From Stenotrophomonas koreensis (GTDB lineage Bacteria > Pseudomonadota > Gammaproteobacteria > Xanthomonadales > Xanthomonadaceae): 52,593 nt of DNA. The translations under genes were made by a program, and so were the position numbers. Every line of letters begins with the position of its first letter. Positions within the stretch are counted from its first letter, which is position 1. The DNA lies in the NCBI RefSeq assembly GCF_001431525.1, contig NZ_LDJH01000015.1, positions 1 through 52,593 of the forward strand, given 5' to 3'. The notes under the pieces are model-generated. The model was given only the letters and a program-made list of their open reading frames with translations, ran no database searches and was not told the origin of the DNA. Shown piece after piece: positions 1-12,752 of this stretch.

Positions 1-69
1 TTTTACTCAGGTAACAAGGGAGCAATCCCTCATTATCCGAACGAAAAGCCGGCGACGCTCCAACTGTCT
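1..69 (+). other. rRNA operon spacer before 5S
   Basis: This is the stretch directly upstream of the first 5S gene, read as the 23S-5S spacer of an rRNA operon whose larger genes lie outside the window. The reading comes from position only. I could not recognise a 23S 3' end in these bases. Confidence 0.5.
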
Positions 70-70
70 C

Positions 71-185
71 CCTGGTGAAATTAGCGCTGTGGAACCACCC
101 GATCCCATCCCGAACTCGGAAGTGAAACGCAGCTGCGCCGATGGTAGTGCCGCCTAAGCGGTGCGAGAGTAGGTCATCGCCAGGG
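71..185 (+). rRNA. rrf: 5S ribosomal RNA, first copy
   Basis: Central part of the large ribosomal subunit. The core from about 90 to 180 carries the very conserved 5S blocks GGAACCACCCGATCCCATCC, CGAACTCGGAAGTGAAACG and GCGAGAGTAGGTCATCGCCAG. The ends CCTGG (71) and CCAGG (180-184) pair as helix I, which sets the boundaries to within one or two bases. A second, slightly diverged 5S gene follows about 130 bases downstream, and a strong hairpin terminator separates the two. Confidence 0.95.
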
Positions 186-196
186 TCTTTACCCCG

Positions 197-232
197 AAAA
201 CCCCGCTGACACGTCAGCGGGGTTTTCTTTTT
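197..232 (+). terminator. Rho-independent terminator after first 5S
   Basis: A near-perfect hairpin (stem AAAACCCCGCTGAC with GTCAGCGGGGTTTT, two-base loop) is followed by a T-rich run. It ends the rRNA transcript right after the first 5S gene, so the second 5S copy would need read-through or its own promoter. Confidence 0.9.
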
Positions 233-312
233 ATGTAAGCCCAGCAATCGCTCTGATTGCAGCGGCATCCAGATTCGCTGTCCTGTGCGCCTTGCGCCGG
301 CAGACAACGCTT

Positions 313-426
313 TCTGGCGATCACAGCGTTGTGGAACCACCCGATCCCATCCCGAACTCGGAAGTGAAACGCAGCCGCGCCGATGGTAGTGCCGCCTAAG
401 CGGTGCGAGAGTAGGTCATCGCCAGT
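313..426 (+). rRNA. rrf: 5S ribosomal RNA, second copy
   Basis: A second 5S gene with the same conserved core as the first. It differs in the 5' strand of helices I-III (CTGGCGATCACAGCGTTG here against CTGGTGAAATTAGCGCTG in the first copy) and at one base in the middle (GCAGCCGCG against GCAGCTGCG). Its helix I (CTGGCGA with TCGCCAG) pairs without wobble, so it looks functional. A second terminator follows at once. The bases between the copies (about 233-312) carry no tRNA that I can see. Confidence 0.92.
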
Positions 427-435
427 TCCTCAATC

Positions 436-464
436 AAAACCCCCGGCCAAGGCCGGGGGTTTTG
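436..464 (+). terminator. Rho-independent terminator after second 5S
   Basis: The hairpin AAAACCCCCGGCC / GGCCGGGGGTTTT with an AA loop, then TGTCTT, ends ten bases after the second 5S gene. It is the end of the rRNA operon. Confidence 0.9.
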
Positions 465-764
465 TCTTGGGGGCTTCAAAACCTGGTCATCCCTCCTACA
501 CGACGCGGTTTCGAGGGCCAGGCTTGCCCCCGGCGCACGGCTCGATGCCCATCCCTCCCGTGCGAGCGGGTTTCCGCAAAACCCAATCCCACAGGCCCTA
601 TGCTGCTGCCTGCCGGGCAGACGGATGCGTGCGCAAGGTAGTGCCGGGCCATCGTGCGGCTGGATTCAATGCAGTGTTGCGTCCGTGATACCGGTGCAGA
701 CAGCCAGCAACACATCGGGCATGCGACCATGGCACGCCTGTATTCCCACCTTCTGGAGACTGCC
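465..764. other. Intergenic region, no gene seen
   Basis: About 300 bases between the rRNA terminator and the alcohol dehydrogenase gene. Open frames here are antisense or out-of-frame and lack a ribosome binding site or recognisable product. It presumably holds the promoter for the adh-arsC pair, but no convincing -35/-10 pair was found. Confidence 0.4.
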
Positions 765-1820
765 ATGTCCCTGTGCCACGGCATTGCCGCCGCTGCGGCT
801 GATGCGCCGCTTGCTCCCTGGTCGTTCGAGCGCCGCGAACCCGGCCCGAATGACATCCGCATCGATATCGCTTACTGCGGTGTCTGCCATTCCGACCTGC
901 ACACTGCCCGTGGTGAATGGGGCGGGACGATGTTCCCCTGCGTGCCGGGGCATGAAATCGTCGGCACGGTCACGGCGGTGGGCAGTGCCGTGACCGCCTT
1001 CAAGGTGGGTGATCTGGCCGGTGTCGGCTGCATGGTCGACAGCTGCCGGACCTGTGATTCGTGCAAGGAAGGCGAGGAGCAGTACTGCCAGAACGGCATG
1101 ACCGGTACCTACAACGGTGGCCCGGACGGGGTGAACACGTACGGCGGCTATTCGGACCACATCGTGGTCGATGCCGGCTATGCGCTGCATATCCAGCAGG
1201 GCCAGGACCTGGCGGCCGTGGCGCCGTTGCTGTGTGCCGGCATCACCACCTACTCGCCACTGGCGCACTGGAAGGTCGGGCCCGGCCAGCGCGTTGGCGT
1301 GGTCGGCCTGGGCGGGTTGGGCCACATGGCGGTGAAGATCGCCAAGGCGATGGGCGCCGAGGTGGTGCTGTTCACCACTTCCGAGAGCAAGCGCGCCGAT
1401 GCGCTGCGTCTGGGGGCCGATGTGGTGGTCAATTCGAAGGACAAGGCGCAGATGCAGGCCCAGGCCAACCGCCTGCACTTCATCCTCAACACGGTGGCGG
1501 CCTCGCACAACCTGGACCCGCTGATCGGCTGCCTGCGCCGTGACGGCACCATGTGCCTGGTCGGTGCACCGGAACATGCGCATCCCTCGCCGCAGGTGTT
1601 CGGGCTGATCCTGCACCGGCGCAGCATCGCCGGTTCGTTGATCGGCGGCATCCGTGAAACCCAGGAAATGCTGGATTTCTGCGCCAGGCACGGCATCACC
1701 GCCGATATCGAGATGATCCGCGCCGATGAGATCAACACCGCCTACGAGCGCATGCTCAAGGGCGATGTGAAGTACCGCTTCGTGATCGACATGGCCACGC
1801 TGCAGGACGTCGCGGCATGA
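765..1820 (+). CDS. Zinc-dependent alcohol dehydrogenase, NAD(P)
   Basis: A 351-residue medium-chain zinc alcohol dehydrogenase of the cinnamyl-alcohol/YahK type, which interconverts aldehydes and alcohols in the cytoplasm with NAD(P)H. Catalytic zinc ligands are Cys38 (CGVCHSD) and His63-Glu64 (PGHE), with a later Cys in LLCAGITTY. The structural zinc loop has Cys94, Cys97, Cys100 and Cys108. The Rossmann motif GLGGLGHMA binds the cofactor. Two facts fix the start: CTGGAGA lies seven bases upstream of the ATG, and family homology begins there; the frame upstream is not family-like. The stop overlaps the arsC start (ATGA), so the two are co-translated. The physiological substrate cannot be told from sequence. 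Confidence 0.9.
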   Translation: MSLCHGIAAAAADAPLAPWSFERREPGPNDIRIDIAYCGVCHSDLHTARGEWGGTMFPCVPGHEIVGTVTAVGSAVTAFKVGDLAGVGCMVDSCRTCDSCKEGEEQYCQNGMTGTYNGGPDGVNTYGGYSDHIVVDAGYALHIQQGQDLAAVAPLLCAGITTYSPLAHWKVGPGQRVGVVGLGGLGHMAVKIAKAMGAEVVLFTTSESKRADALRLGADVVVNSKDKAQMQAQANRLHFILNTVAASHNLDPLIGCLRRDGTMCLVGAPEHAHPSPQVFGLILHRRSIAGSLIGGIRETQEMLDFCARHGITADIEMIRADEINTAYERMLKGDVKYRFVIDMATLQDVAA

Positions 1821-2215
1821 ACGCGGTGATCTGGCACAACCCGCGTTGCGGTACCTCGCGCAACACCCTGGCGCTGCTGCGCCATGCCGGGATCGAGCCG
1901 ACCGTGGTCGAGTACCTCAAGCAGGTGCCGGACAAGGACGCGCTGGTGGCGATGATTTCCGCTGCCGGGATCAGCGTGCGCGAGGCGATCCGCAGCAAGG
2001 AGGCGGTGTATGCCGAACTCGGCCTGGCCGATCAGGCATTGGATGATGACGCATTGCTGGCAGCGATGCTGGCCAACCCGGTGCTGATCAACCGGCCGTT
2101 CGTGCGTACCGACCTGGGTACCCGCTTGTGCCGCCCCTCGGAGCTGGTGCTGGAGATCCTGCCGCCGCTGGCAACCCCGTTCACCAAGGAAGACGGCAGC
2201 GTGATTGGCGGTTGA
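1817..2215 (+). CDS. arsC: Arsenate reductase (glutaredoxin type)
   Basis: A 132-residue ArsC-family protein of the thioredoxin fold, normal in length. Members reduce arsenate to arsenite with glutathione and glutaredoxin; some chromosomal members have other or unknown roles. The catalytic cysteine is Cys11 in NPRCGTSRNT, and the C-terminal arginines of the anion pocket are visible in INRPFVRTD and RLCRPSE. It overlaps the dehydrogenase gene by four bases, so both sit in one transcript. No arsR, arsB or other resistance genes are nearby, so a dedicated arsenic operon is not supported here. Confidence 0.9.
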   Translation: MNAVIWHNPRCGTSRNTLALLRHAGIEPTVVEYLKQVPDKDALVAMISAAGISVREAIRSKEAVYAELGLADQALDDDALLAAMLANPVLINRPFVRTDLGTRLCRPSELVLEILPPLATPFTKEDGSVIGG

Positions 2216-2238
2216 GACGCTGGCCTGCCTGTGACGAC

Positions 2239-2266
2239 AAAGGGCCGCCCAGTGGGCGGCCCTTTG
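2239..2266. terminator. Bidirectional hairpin between arsC and gltD
   Basis: The stem AAAGGGCCGCCC / GGGCGGCCCTTT with a short loop lies between the converging arsC and gltD genes. A-rich and T-rich flanks on both sides let it act as a terminator in either direction. Confidence 0.8.
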
Positions 2267-2320
2267 CATTGTTGCCACCGCCAGCGGGCGGCAAGGCCTG
2301 GCAAAGCCTTGCCGATCGCC

Positions 2321-3787
2321 TCAGGCCGCGTTGCGCGCGTGCGTGTTGGCCAGGTACTGGACGATGCTGGCTGCCGCATCCCGGCCTTCGGCCACGGCGG
2401 TGACCACCAGGTCGGCACCGCGTACCGCATCGCCGCCGGCAAAGATCCGCTCGTGGCTGGTCTGGTAAGGCAGCCGGCCCGGATCGCCGGTGATGATGCG
2501 GCCATTGCTGCGCCCTTCCACCCCGGCAGCCTGCAGCCAGCCCGGCATGCTGGGCGAGAAACCGAAGGCGATGATCACTACGTCGGCCTCGATCAATGCC
2601 TCGCTGCCGGCCAGTGCCTCGGCACGGCGGCGGCCATCGGCATCGGCCGGGCCGAGTGCGGTTTCGACCATGGTCACGCCGATCACCTCGTCATCGGCGC
2701 CGGCCTCGACCGACAGCGGCTGGCGGTTGAACAGGAAACGCACGCCTTCCTCGCGCGCATTGGCGACCTCGCGCGCCGAGCCGGGCATCGAGGCCTCGTC
2801 GCGGCGGTAGGCGCAGGTGACCCTGGCCGCACCCAGGCGGATCGCGCTGCGCACGCAGTCCATGCCGGTATCGCCGCCGCCGAGCACCAGCACGCGCTTG
2901 CCGCTGACATCGGGCAGGGGCGTCTGGTCTTCCCAGCCGGCAATCGGGCGCCCGGCCGGGTCACTGCCGGTGACGATGCGGCTGTTGTGGACCAGGAACG
3001 GCAGGGCCGGTACCACCCCCTTGAGGTCCTGCCCGGGCAGGCCGCCATCGGTATAGCGGTAGGCGCCGGTGCCGGCGAAGACCGCATCGAAATCGGCCAG
3101 CAGGCTGTCGACGCTGACATCGCGGCCGACTTCCATGCCGAGGCGGAACAGCACGCCCATGCCTTCGAGCACCGCACGGCGGCGGGCGATCACGTCCTTG
3201 TCCAGCTTGAAGTTCGGGATGCCGTACTGGAGCAGGCCGCCGATCTGTTCGTAGCGGTCAAACACCACGGCCTGCACGCCGGCCCGGGCCAGGCGGTCGG
3301 CACAGGCCAGCCCGGCCGGGCCGGCGCCGATCACCGCCACCCGCTTGCCGGTCCCCGGTACATGGTCCAGATCCGGGGTCCAGCCGGTGGCCAGGGCGGT
3401 ATCGACGATGTATTTCTCCACCGCGCCGATGGTCACCGCGCCGAATTCCTCCAGCGTGCAGCTGCCCTCGCACAGGCGGTCCTGCGGGCAGACCCGGCCG
3501 CAGACCTCGGGCAGCGGGTTGGTGCTGTGGCACAGGGTGGCCGCCTCGTGGATGCGGTCTTCCTGCACCAGCTGCAGCCATTGCGGGATGGCGTTGTGCA
3601 CCGGGCATTTCCACGAGCAGTACGGGTTGCCGCAGTCCAGGCAGCGGCCGGCCTGGTACTGCGCCTCGGCCTTGTCGAAGCGCTGGTAGAGCTCGCCCCA
3701 ATCGCCGGCGACACGTGCCTCGACGGGAATGCGTGGCGGCATCTGGCGCGGCAGGTCCAGGAACTGGAAGGGTTGCTTGCGGCTCAT
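2321..3787 (-). CDS. gltD: Glutamate synthase (NADPH) small subunit
   Basis: A 488-residue beta subunit of NADPH glutamate synthase. It takes electrons from NADPH through FAD and passes them by iron-sulfur clusters to the large subunit, which makes two glutamates from glutamine and 2-oxoglutarate. The N-terminal cluster domain shows two cysteine groups: Cys49, 52, 57, 61 and Cys96, 100, 106, 110. The FAD dinucleotide motif GAGPAG is at 154-159, and the NADPH site GGGDTGMD lies in the second half. It follows gltB by about 55 bases on the same strand, the usual gltBD order. The end faces arsC with a shared terminator. Confidence 0.97.
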   Translation of the reverse strand: MSRKQPFQFLDLPRQMPPRIPVEARVAGDWGELYQRFDKAEAQYQAGRCLDCGNPYCSWKCPVHNAIPQWLQLVQEDRIHEAATLCHSTNPLPEVCGRVCPQDRLCEGSCTLEEFGAVTIGAVEKYIVDTALATGWTPDLDHVPGTGKRVAVIGAGPAGLACADRLARAGVQAVVFDRYEQIGGLLQYGIPNFKLDKDVIARRRAVLEGMGVLFRLGMEVGRDVSVDSLLADFDAVFAGTGAYRYTDGGLPGQDLKGVVPALPFLVHNSRIVTGSDPAGRPIAGWEDQTPLPDVSGKRVLVLGGGDTGMDCVRSAIRLGAARVTCAYRRDEASMPGSAREVANAREEGVRFLFNRQPLSVEAGADDEVIGVTMVETALGPADADGRRRAEALAGSEALIEADVVIIAFGFSPSMPGWLQAAGVEGRSNGRIITGDPGRLPYQTSHERIFAGGDAVRGADLVVTAVAEGRDAAASIVQYLANTHARNAA

Positions 3788-3842
3788 GTGGGCAGTCCCG
3801 GTACGGTGGGGGAGGGCGTGGCGCGGTCGCGGCGGGGGGTAT

Positions 3843-8297
<4,455 letters not shown>

Positions 8298-8378
8298 GGG
8301 TGCCTCGATCCGTCCAACAGGGGGGCCGGATGCCTGGCGTATCGACGGTCGGGCGAATCGCTGGGCCCCGGGAAATCG

Positions 8379-8419
8379 ACTAGAGCACAGCATTTACTGC
8401 GCTGCAACATAGGTTGCAG
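8379..8419 (-). promoter_or_regulatory. Candidate gltBD promoter with palindromic operator
   Basis: On the minus strand, TTGCAG (8407-8402) is separated by exactly 17 bases from TCTAGT (8384-8379), a plausible sigma-70 promoter about 75 bases before the gltB start. The -35 hexamer is one half of a perfect 7-base inverted repeat, CTGCAAC-N4-GTTGCAG (8402-8419). A dimeric regulator bound there would cover the -35 element. The regulator is unknown; the site is not an obvious Lrp or NtrC consensus. The rest of the 357-base gap to the next gene shows nothing clear. Confidence 0.5.
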
Positions 8420-8654
8420 GCGGAACTTCTGCCGGGCTTTCCTGCCGCTGTGCTGGTTTCGGCAGGGATTTTCCGGAGCCACTTTTTTGCTTGGGCAGTG
8501 GTTATGCCGATGCAAGCACCGGGCGGTAGCCTACGCGTTCCGGGCGGTGATACCTGGCCGCTCCTCCCGGCGCAGTGCCCGGAGCCGTCGCCGGGGGGGT
8601 ACTGCGCAACCGGCGCCACAGCAGGCCGGTTGCGCCGGTTCTGGCCCGTGCCGG

Positions 8655-8975
8655 TCAGCCGCAGCTGATCGAATCGATCCGGCCGCTTTCATCGAGCATC
8701 ACCGTCAGCCGGTCGATGCGGTAATCCATGGTCACCGCCATCCCCGGTTTGACCACCCGGACATGGCGGGCATTGGCTTTGCGGCGCGCCTGTTCCAGCA
8801 GTTCGGGGCTGGACTGCTGGCCCTTGTATTCACTCAGGTCGGCTTTTTCGCAGTTGTAGTCGCCTGCTTCGGCCGGTGCAGCCAGCGGCGGGGTGTTGCC
8901 ATTGCCGGGCGGTGGCGTGGCACAGGCAGTCATCGCTGCACACAGCGGCAAGGCAGAAAAAAGAGCAAAGCGCAT
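8655..8975 (-). CDS. I78-family peptidase inhibitor lipoprotein
   Basis: A 106-residue lipoprotein of the peptidase inhibitor I78 family, whose members are small secreted inhibitors of serine proteases. The signal peptide ends in a lipobox (AAMTAC, Cys18). A proline-rich linker leads to a compact domain with the family marks: an N-terminal Cys (YNCEK), RHVRVVKPG, the TMDYRIDRLTV block, and a final Cys-Gly. Two cysteines in the domain could form a disulfide. AAGGAA lies about six bases before the start. It stands alone, divergent from the next gene. It may protect the envelope from proteases. Confidence 0.85.
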   Translation of the reverse strand: MRFALFSALPLCAAMTACATPPPGNGNTPPLAAPAEAGDYNCEKADLSEYKGQQSSPELLEQARRKANARHVRVVKPGMAVTMDYRIDRLTVMLDESGRIDSISCG

Positions 8976-9294
8976 AGGGGTTCCTTGATCAAGTGGCGGG
9001 CAATCCCGTGGCTGTCAGTGTGCCCGAGCGGCCAGGGCGGGGTACGGGCAACGCGTTACACCACCGCAGACTAGCGGCCAGGACGTTGCCGGCCTGTTGA
9101 CGGCAACACCACCGCCGCTGACCCAGGCAACGGGGCAATCACCGCACTGCCGGTGAATATCCTTCTGTTGTCCGCCACCGACAGTGCACGCCATCACAGT
9201 ACGGACGCTGTTGCCGGCAGCGCCGGGGCACAGTGCGTTTACCTTGCCATCGGCGCTGGTGCAGGATGGATGCTCATGGACAAGGATCATGCCG
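8976..9294. other. Divergent intergenic region, no gene seen
   Basis: About 320 bases between the I78 lipoprotein and the dehydrogenase-like gene, which face away from each other. Both promoters should lie here. An in-frame upstream extension of the dehydrogenase from 9184 has no family similarity. I see no RNA gene or repeat. Confidence 0.4.
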
Positions 9295-10425
9295 ATGCAG
9301 GAAGCTCCCCCTACAACCGTCCTGGTGCTGGGCGGATACGGGCATTTTGGTGCCCGCATCGTGCGTGCACTGGCCGCCTCACCGGGGATCGAGGTGATCG
9401 CCGCCGGCCGCCATCCGCACAAGGCAGCCGCCAACCTGCCGGGTGTGGACCTGGCGCAGGTGCGTTGCATCGCGGTGGACAGCCATGGCCCGGATCTGGC
9501 CGGGCAGCTGCGGGCCAGCGGCGCCGGTCTGCTGATCCATGCCGCCGGGCCTTTCCAGGGGCAGGACTACACGGTTGCCCGGGCCTGCATCGACGCCGGG
9601 CTGGACTACATCGACCTGGCCGATGGCCGGCAATTCGTGGTCGATTTCCCGGCACAGCTCGATGCGCCTGCACGCGCTGCCGGGCGCAGCGTGATCAGCG
9701 GTGCCAGCACCCTGCCGGCACTGTCCACCGCGGTGGTCGATGCACTGGCCACACAGTTCGATGTGCTGTCTGACGTCGATACGGTGATTGCCCCGGCCCA
9801 GGCCACTCCGCTGGGACTGGCCACGGTACGCGCGGTGCTGGGCTATTGCGGGCAGTCCTTCCCGGTGTGGTGGCAGGGACGCTGGCAGCCGGTGGTCGGC
9901 TGGGGCAATCCGCAGGCCGTGCAGTTTGCCCGCCTGGCCCCACGGCTGGCCGCCGCCTGTGAAGTACCCGACCACGATGTGCTGCTGCAGCGCTATCCCC
10001 AGCTGCAGGGCGTACGCTTCCGCGCCGCACTGGAGCTGCCGTTGCTGCAGCGCTGTCTGGCCGCCCTGGCCTGGCTGCGCAGCCACGGCCTGCCCATGCC
10101 GATGGCGGCCCTGGGCGGGGTGTTCGCGCGCTGCGGACGCTGGTTCGACCGCTTCGGCAGCGAGCTGGGCGGCATGCGCGTGAGCGTCCAGGGGCTGCGC
10201 GCGGGGTTGCCCCACAGCGTGCAGTGGGAACTGACCGCGCCGATGCTGCACGGGCCGGAAATTCCCACTTTCGCGGCGATCATCCTGGCCCGGCGCTGGG
10301 CGGCTGGGCAGCCGTTGCCGCCCGGAGCGCATGTCTGCGCCGGGCTGGTCGAGCTGGCGGAATTCGAAGCCGAATTCGCGCGCTGGGATATCCACAGTGA
10401 AATCACCCCCCATGCGGCGCATTAG
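9295..10425 (+). CDS. Saccharopine dehydrogenase-like NAD(P) oxidoreductase
   Basis: A protein of about 376 residues with an N-terminal Rossmann fold of the saccharopine dehydrogenase NADP-binding family. The nucleotide motif is GGYGHFG at residues 13-19, followed by IVRAL and a basic residue block (AAGRHP) typical of NADP recognition. HAAGPF and a later SGASTLPALS match family motifs. The C-terminal half is less conserved and has hydrophobic stretches. AAGGA lies eight bases before the ATG at 9295; the earlier ATG at 9289 has too short a spacing. True substrates of this subfamily are generally unknown, so lysine metabolism should not be assumed. Confidence 0.8.
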   Translation: MQEAPPTTVLVLGGYGHFGARIVRALAASPGIEVIAAGRHPHKAAANLPGVDLAQVRCIAVDSHGPDLAGQLRASGAGLLIHAAGPFQGQDYTVARACIDAGLDYIDLADGRQFVVDFPAQLDAPARAAGRSVISGASTLPALSTAVVDALATQFDVLSDVDTVIAPAQATPLGLATVRAVLGYCGQSFPVWWQGRWQPVVGWGNPQAVQFARLAPRLAAACEVPDHDVLLQRYPQLQGVRFRAALELPLLQRCLAALAWLRSHGLPMPMAALGGVFARCGRWFDRFGSELGGMRVSVQGLRAGLPHSVQWELTAPMLHGPEIPTFAAIILARRWAAGQPLPPGAHVCAGLVELAEFEAEFARWDIHSEITPHAAH

Positions 10426-10622
10426 GCCGCAGGTAAAGGTCCTGGTCCGTTGTCCAGGGCCGATCCTGCCGAGCCGGCGCTGCGCAGGCCGCTCCAGCTC
10501 CGGACGACCCGGATTTCAGATTTCCCGGACAGGAAAGGATCAGACGTTGTGGTCTGATGTGGTCATGACAGGCAGCAAGCAATCCGGGGACGGTATGGGC
10601 AGCCATGGCAAGGAGACACAGG

Positions 10623-11294
10623 ATGCGAGGCTTGATTGGAGCCGTCACAGGCACGGCGGTGGTGTTGTTGATGCTGTCTTCCAGCGGCTGTGTCCTGCGC
10701 GCCATGACTGATCCTACCTATCTGGCGCGTATGGATGTCCGTCACCGGGCCCCCCCGTCACCGCCGTTGAAGCGCAATCCCAACCCCACTGCCTATGAGT
10801 TCACGTTGACCCTGCATGATCCGCCGGGACCGTTTGCCCATGCCAAGGGCTTCATGCAGTACGAAACCCGGCTGGCCGATCCCTGTGGCCCGGATCTAGG
10901 GGGGATGTCCGGTACCCGGAAGGGGCTGCACGAAAGCATTCCCTTCGAGGTGGAACAGCTGGCTCCGGGAGTGTTCCGCGGCGTGGTGTACACCGATCTG
11001 ATCGAGAGTCATGACTACTTCGGCCTGGGTGTCTGCCATGTCCCGATGGTCGCGGCACGGATTGCGCTCTGGCCGACAGGTAATCCGGATGAAACCCGTT
11101 TTGTGGAGTCAATGCTGACCGAGGAAATCCTTGCTGAGTCAGTCATACATTCCGGCTTTCTGCGCAGTGACTACCCCAATGGCGGCTTTGAGGACACCGC
11201 GGCCATGCGCTACCGGGTAGGAACCCCATTGCGTGCGCGGGTAAAGGAAAGTGACCTGTTCAACGTCGAGGTACGGGCCAGAAAACTGGACTGA
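10623..11294 (+). CDS. Lipoprotein, probable immunity protein for the adjacent lipase effector
   Basis: A 223-residue lipoprotein: a basic start, a hydrophobic helix and a lipobox LSSSGC (Cys23) followed by a mostly polar domain with no recognised enzyme motif. AGGAG lies seven bases before the ATG. Only 22 bases separate it from the lipase-type XVIPCD gene. In Xanthomonas, type IV secretion effectors (X-Tfe) are encoded beside periplasmic lipoprotein immunity proteins (X-Tfi), with lipase effectors following this order. The lipid anchor and pairing therefore suggest it blocks the phospholipase in the periplasm. The immunity role is inferred from context. Confidence 0.65.
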   Translation: MRGLIGAVTGTAVVLLMLSSSGCVLRAMTDPTYLARMDVRHRAPPSPPLKRNPNPTAYEFTLTLHDPPGPFAHAKGFMQYETRLADPCGPDLGGMSGTRKGLHESIPFEVEQLAPGVFRGVVYTDLIESHDYFGLGVCHVPMVAARIALWPTGNPDETRFVESMLTEEILAESVIHSGFLRSDYPNGGFEDTAAMRYRVGTPLRARVKESDLFNVEVRARKLD

Positions 11295-11316
11295 AATTCC
11301 ATGGGAGTAATCAAGG

Positions 11317-12684
11317 ATGAGTACTCTGGTCAATGCCTATCTTTCAGTTGATTCATACAGAGAGCATGAATCTCGACTTCCGGATGAAGAAATAGCTGTT
11401 GATGGACGATCATTTCAGGTAGTGGAAACCTTCAGTGATAGCTTCGGCTATCAAGGAGTCCTGTACCAGGAAACGGTGAGTGGCGAATTGGTTCTGGCCC
11501 ACCGTGGAACAGAGTTTGGCCGCCAGCCGGTACGCGATGGCGTGATTGCAGACCTTGGCATGGTCGTTACCGGGTTCAACGCCCAGGTAGCCGCAGCGCG
11601 GCGTGCTACCGAGGCGGCACTGGCCTATGCGCAGGACAAGGCGCGGGATTGTGGGCCGCTGGAATTGACCGTTACCGGCCATTCGCTGGGCGGTTTTCTT
11701 GCCCAGTACACCGGGCACCGCTACGGTCTGCACACCGAGACTTTCGACGCTTATGGCGCAGCCGGACTGGTTGCCGACCTCCGGCCCGATGTGGGACATA
11801 TCGTCAACCATGTGCGGGCGACCGATTTTGTCAGTGCAGCCAGCCAGCATGTTGGCGAGGTGCGCATCTATGCGGCGCAACAGGATGTGCAGGCGCTGCT
11901 GCGCGCCGGTTATGCCGATGATGAGCGCCGTTTTACCGACCTGCGCAATCCGTTGGCGGTCATTGCCGGTGTCGGAATTGCCGCCCATTACAGCCGCAAT
12001 TTCCTGCCTGATAACGATCTGGGTATCGGCGGTTCGATCATCCGTGCCGACAACCAGCAGCGCTATCTGCATTACCAGCCGATGTTCGACAAGTACCGTC
12101 AGGATGTGGCCACGCTGCACGATGTACTGGCACTGCCACGCAATGTGGTTGATGTGGTGACCGATCATGTCCGGCATGCGGTTTCAGGGCGGCCGCTGGA
12201 GCGTGACTTTGCCGAGCTGCGGGTTACCGGGTGTCCGCGACCGCTGGAAGGGGAGCGGCTGCCTGGCGCTGCCTCGGTTGTGCCGGCGCCGGGCGAACGT
12301 TTGCATGGCGAGTTCAACAGCCCGCTGTACCAGGACATCCACGCTGGCGTAGTGCGGCTGGAACAGGCGCTGGGCCGTACCCCGGACCAGGCTTCCGAGC
12401 GGGTCATCGCCAGCCTGTATGCCAAGGCCCGGCAAGCCGGTATCGAACGTGCCGACCACGTGGTGATGGCTGGCTCTGCCGATGATCCCCGCTTTGTCCT
12501 TGTGCGGGGGGATCGCCAGGATCCGGCACATCAGCGGGTGCACGTGCGTGCTGCCGACGCGCTGGCCACGCCGGTGGAGACCTCCCTGGCGCAGGCCGCG
12601 AGCCAGCCGGGCCACGCCGTTCCGGGCTACAGCGCCGTGCTCGCGGAGGAGCCGGTGTCGGTACCGATGGCGCTGGCGCGTTGA
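11317..12684 (+). CDS. Class 3 lipase-like antibacterial T4SS effector with XVIPCD
   Basis: A 455-residue two-part protein without a signal peptide. Residues 1-290 are an alpha/beta-hydrolase of the class 3 lipase type: oxyanion block LAHRGTE (about 60-66), nucleophile Ser123 in GHSLGG, and plausible partners Asp170 (RATDF) and His224 (AAHYSRN). Residues 333-428 match the XVIPCD signal that takes effectors to the Xanthomonadales type IV secretion ATPase: SPLYQDIHAGVVRLEQALGR, then an ERADHVV block, DPAHQRVHVRAADA, and ATPVETSL. The likely job is to attack phospholipids of rival bacteria. The first 100 bases are markedly more A+T-rich than the rest, hinting at domain shuffling. No type IV secretion genes lie in the window. 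Confidence 0.8.
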   Translation: MSTLVNAYLSVDSYREHESRLPDEEIAVDGRSFQVVETFSDSFGYQGVLYQETVSGELVLAHRGTEFGRQPVRDGVIADLGMVVTGFNAQVAAARRATEAALAYAQDKARDCGPLELTVTGHSLGGFLAQYTGHRYGLHTETFDAYGAAGLVADLRPDVGHIVNHVRATDFVSAASQHVGEVRIYAAQQDVQALLRAGYADDERRFTDLRNPLAVIAGVGIAAHYSRNFLPDNDLGIGGSIIRADNQQRYLHYQPMFDKYRQDVATLHDVLALPRNVVDVVTDHVRHAVSGRPLERDFAELRVTGCPRPLEGERLPGAASVVPAPGERLHGEFNSPLYQDIHAGVVRLEQALGRTPDQASERVIASLYAKARQAGIERADHVVMAGSADDPRFVLVRGDRQDPAHQRVHVRAADALATPVETSLAQAASQPGHAVPGYSAVLAEEPVSVPMALAR

Positions 12685-12718
12685 GTCGGTGCGTTGTGCT
12701 GTGGTCCGCATGCGGCAT

Positions 12719-12739
12719 GTCGGACGTCGGACGTCGGAC
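12719..12739. repeat. Three copies of a 7-base tandem repeat
   Basis: GTCGGAC occurs three times without a break between the converging lipase and exonuclease genes. It is short and probably slippage-derived. Confidence 0.8.
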
Positions 12740-12752
12740 GGTGCAGGCCAGG

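Noticed and set aside
233..312. A tRNA between the two 5S genes
   Set aside because: No cloverleaf, T-loop (GTTCRANNC) or CCA end could be found in the short spacer.
1817..2215. Part of an arsenic resistance operon
   Set aside because: Only arsC is present; its partner is an alcohol dehydrogenase and no arsR, arsB or acr3 occurs nearby.
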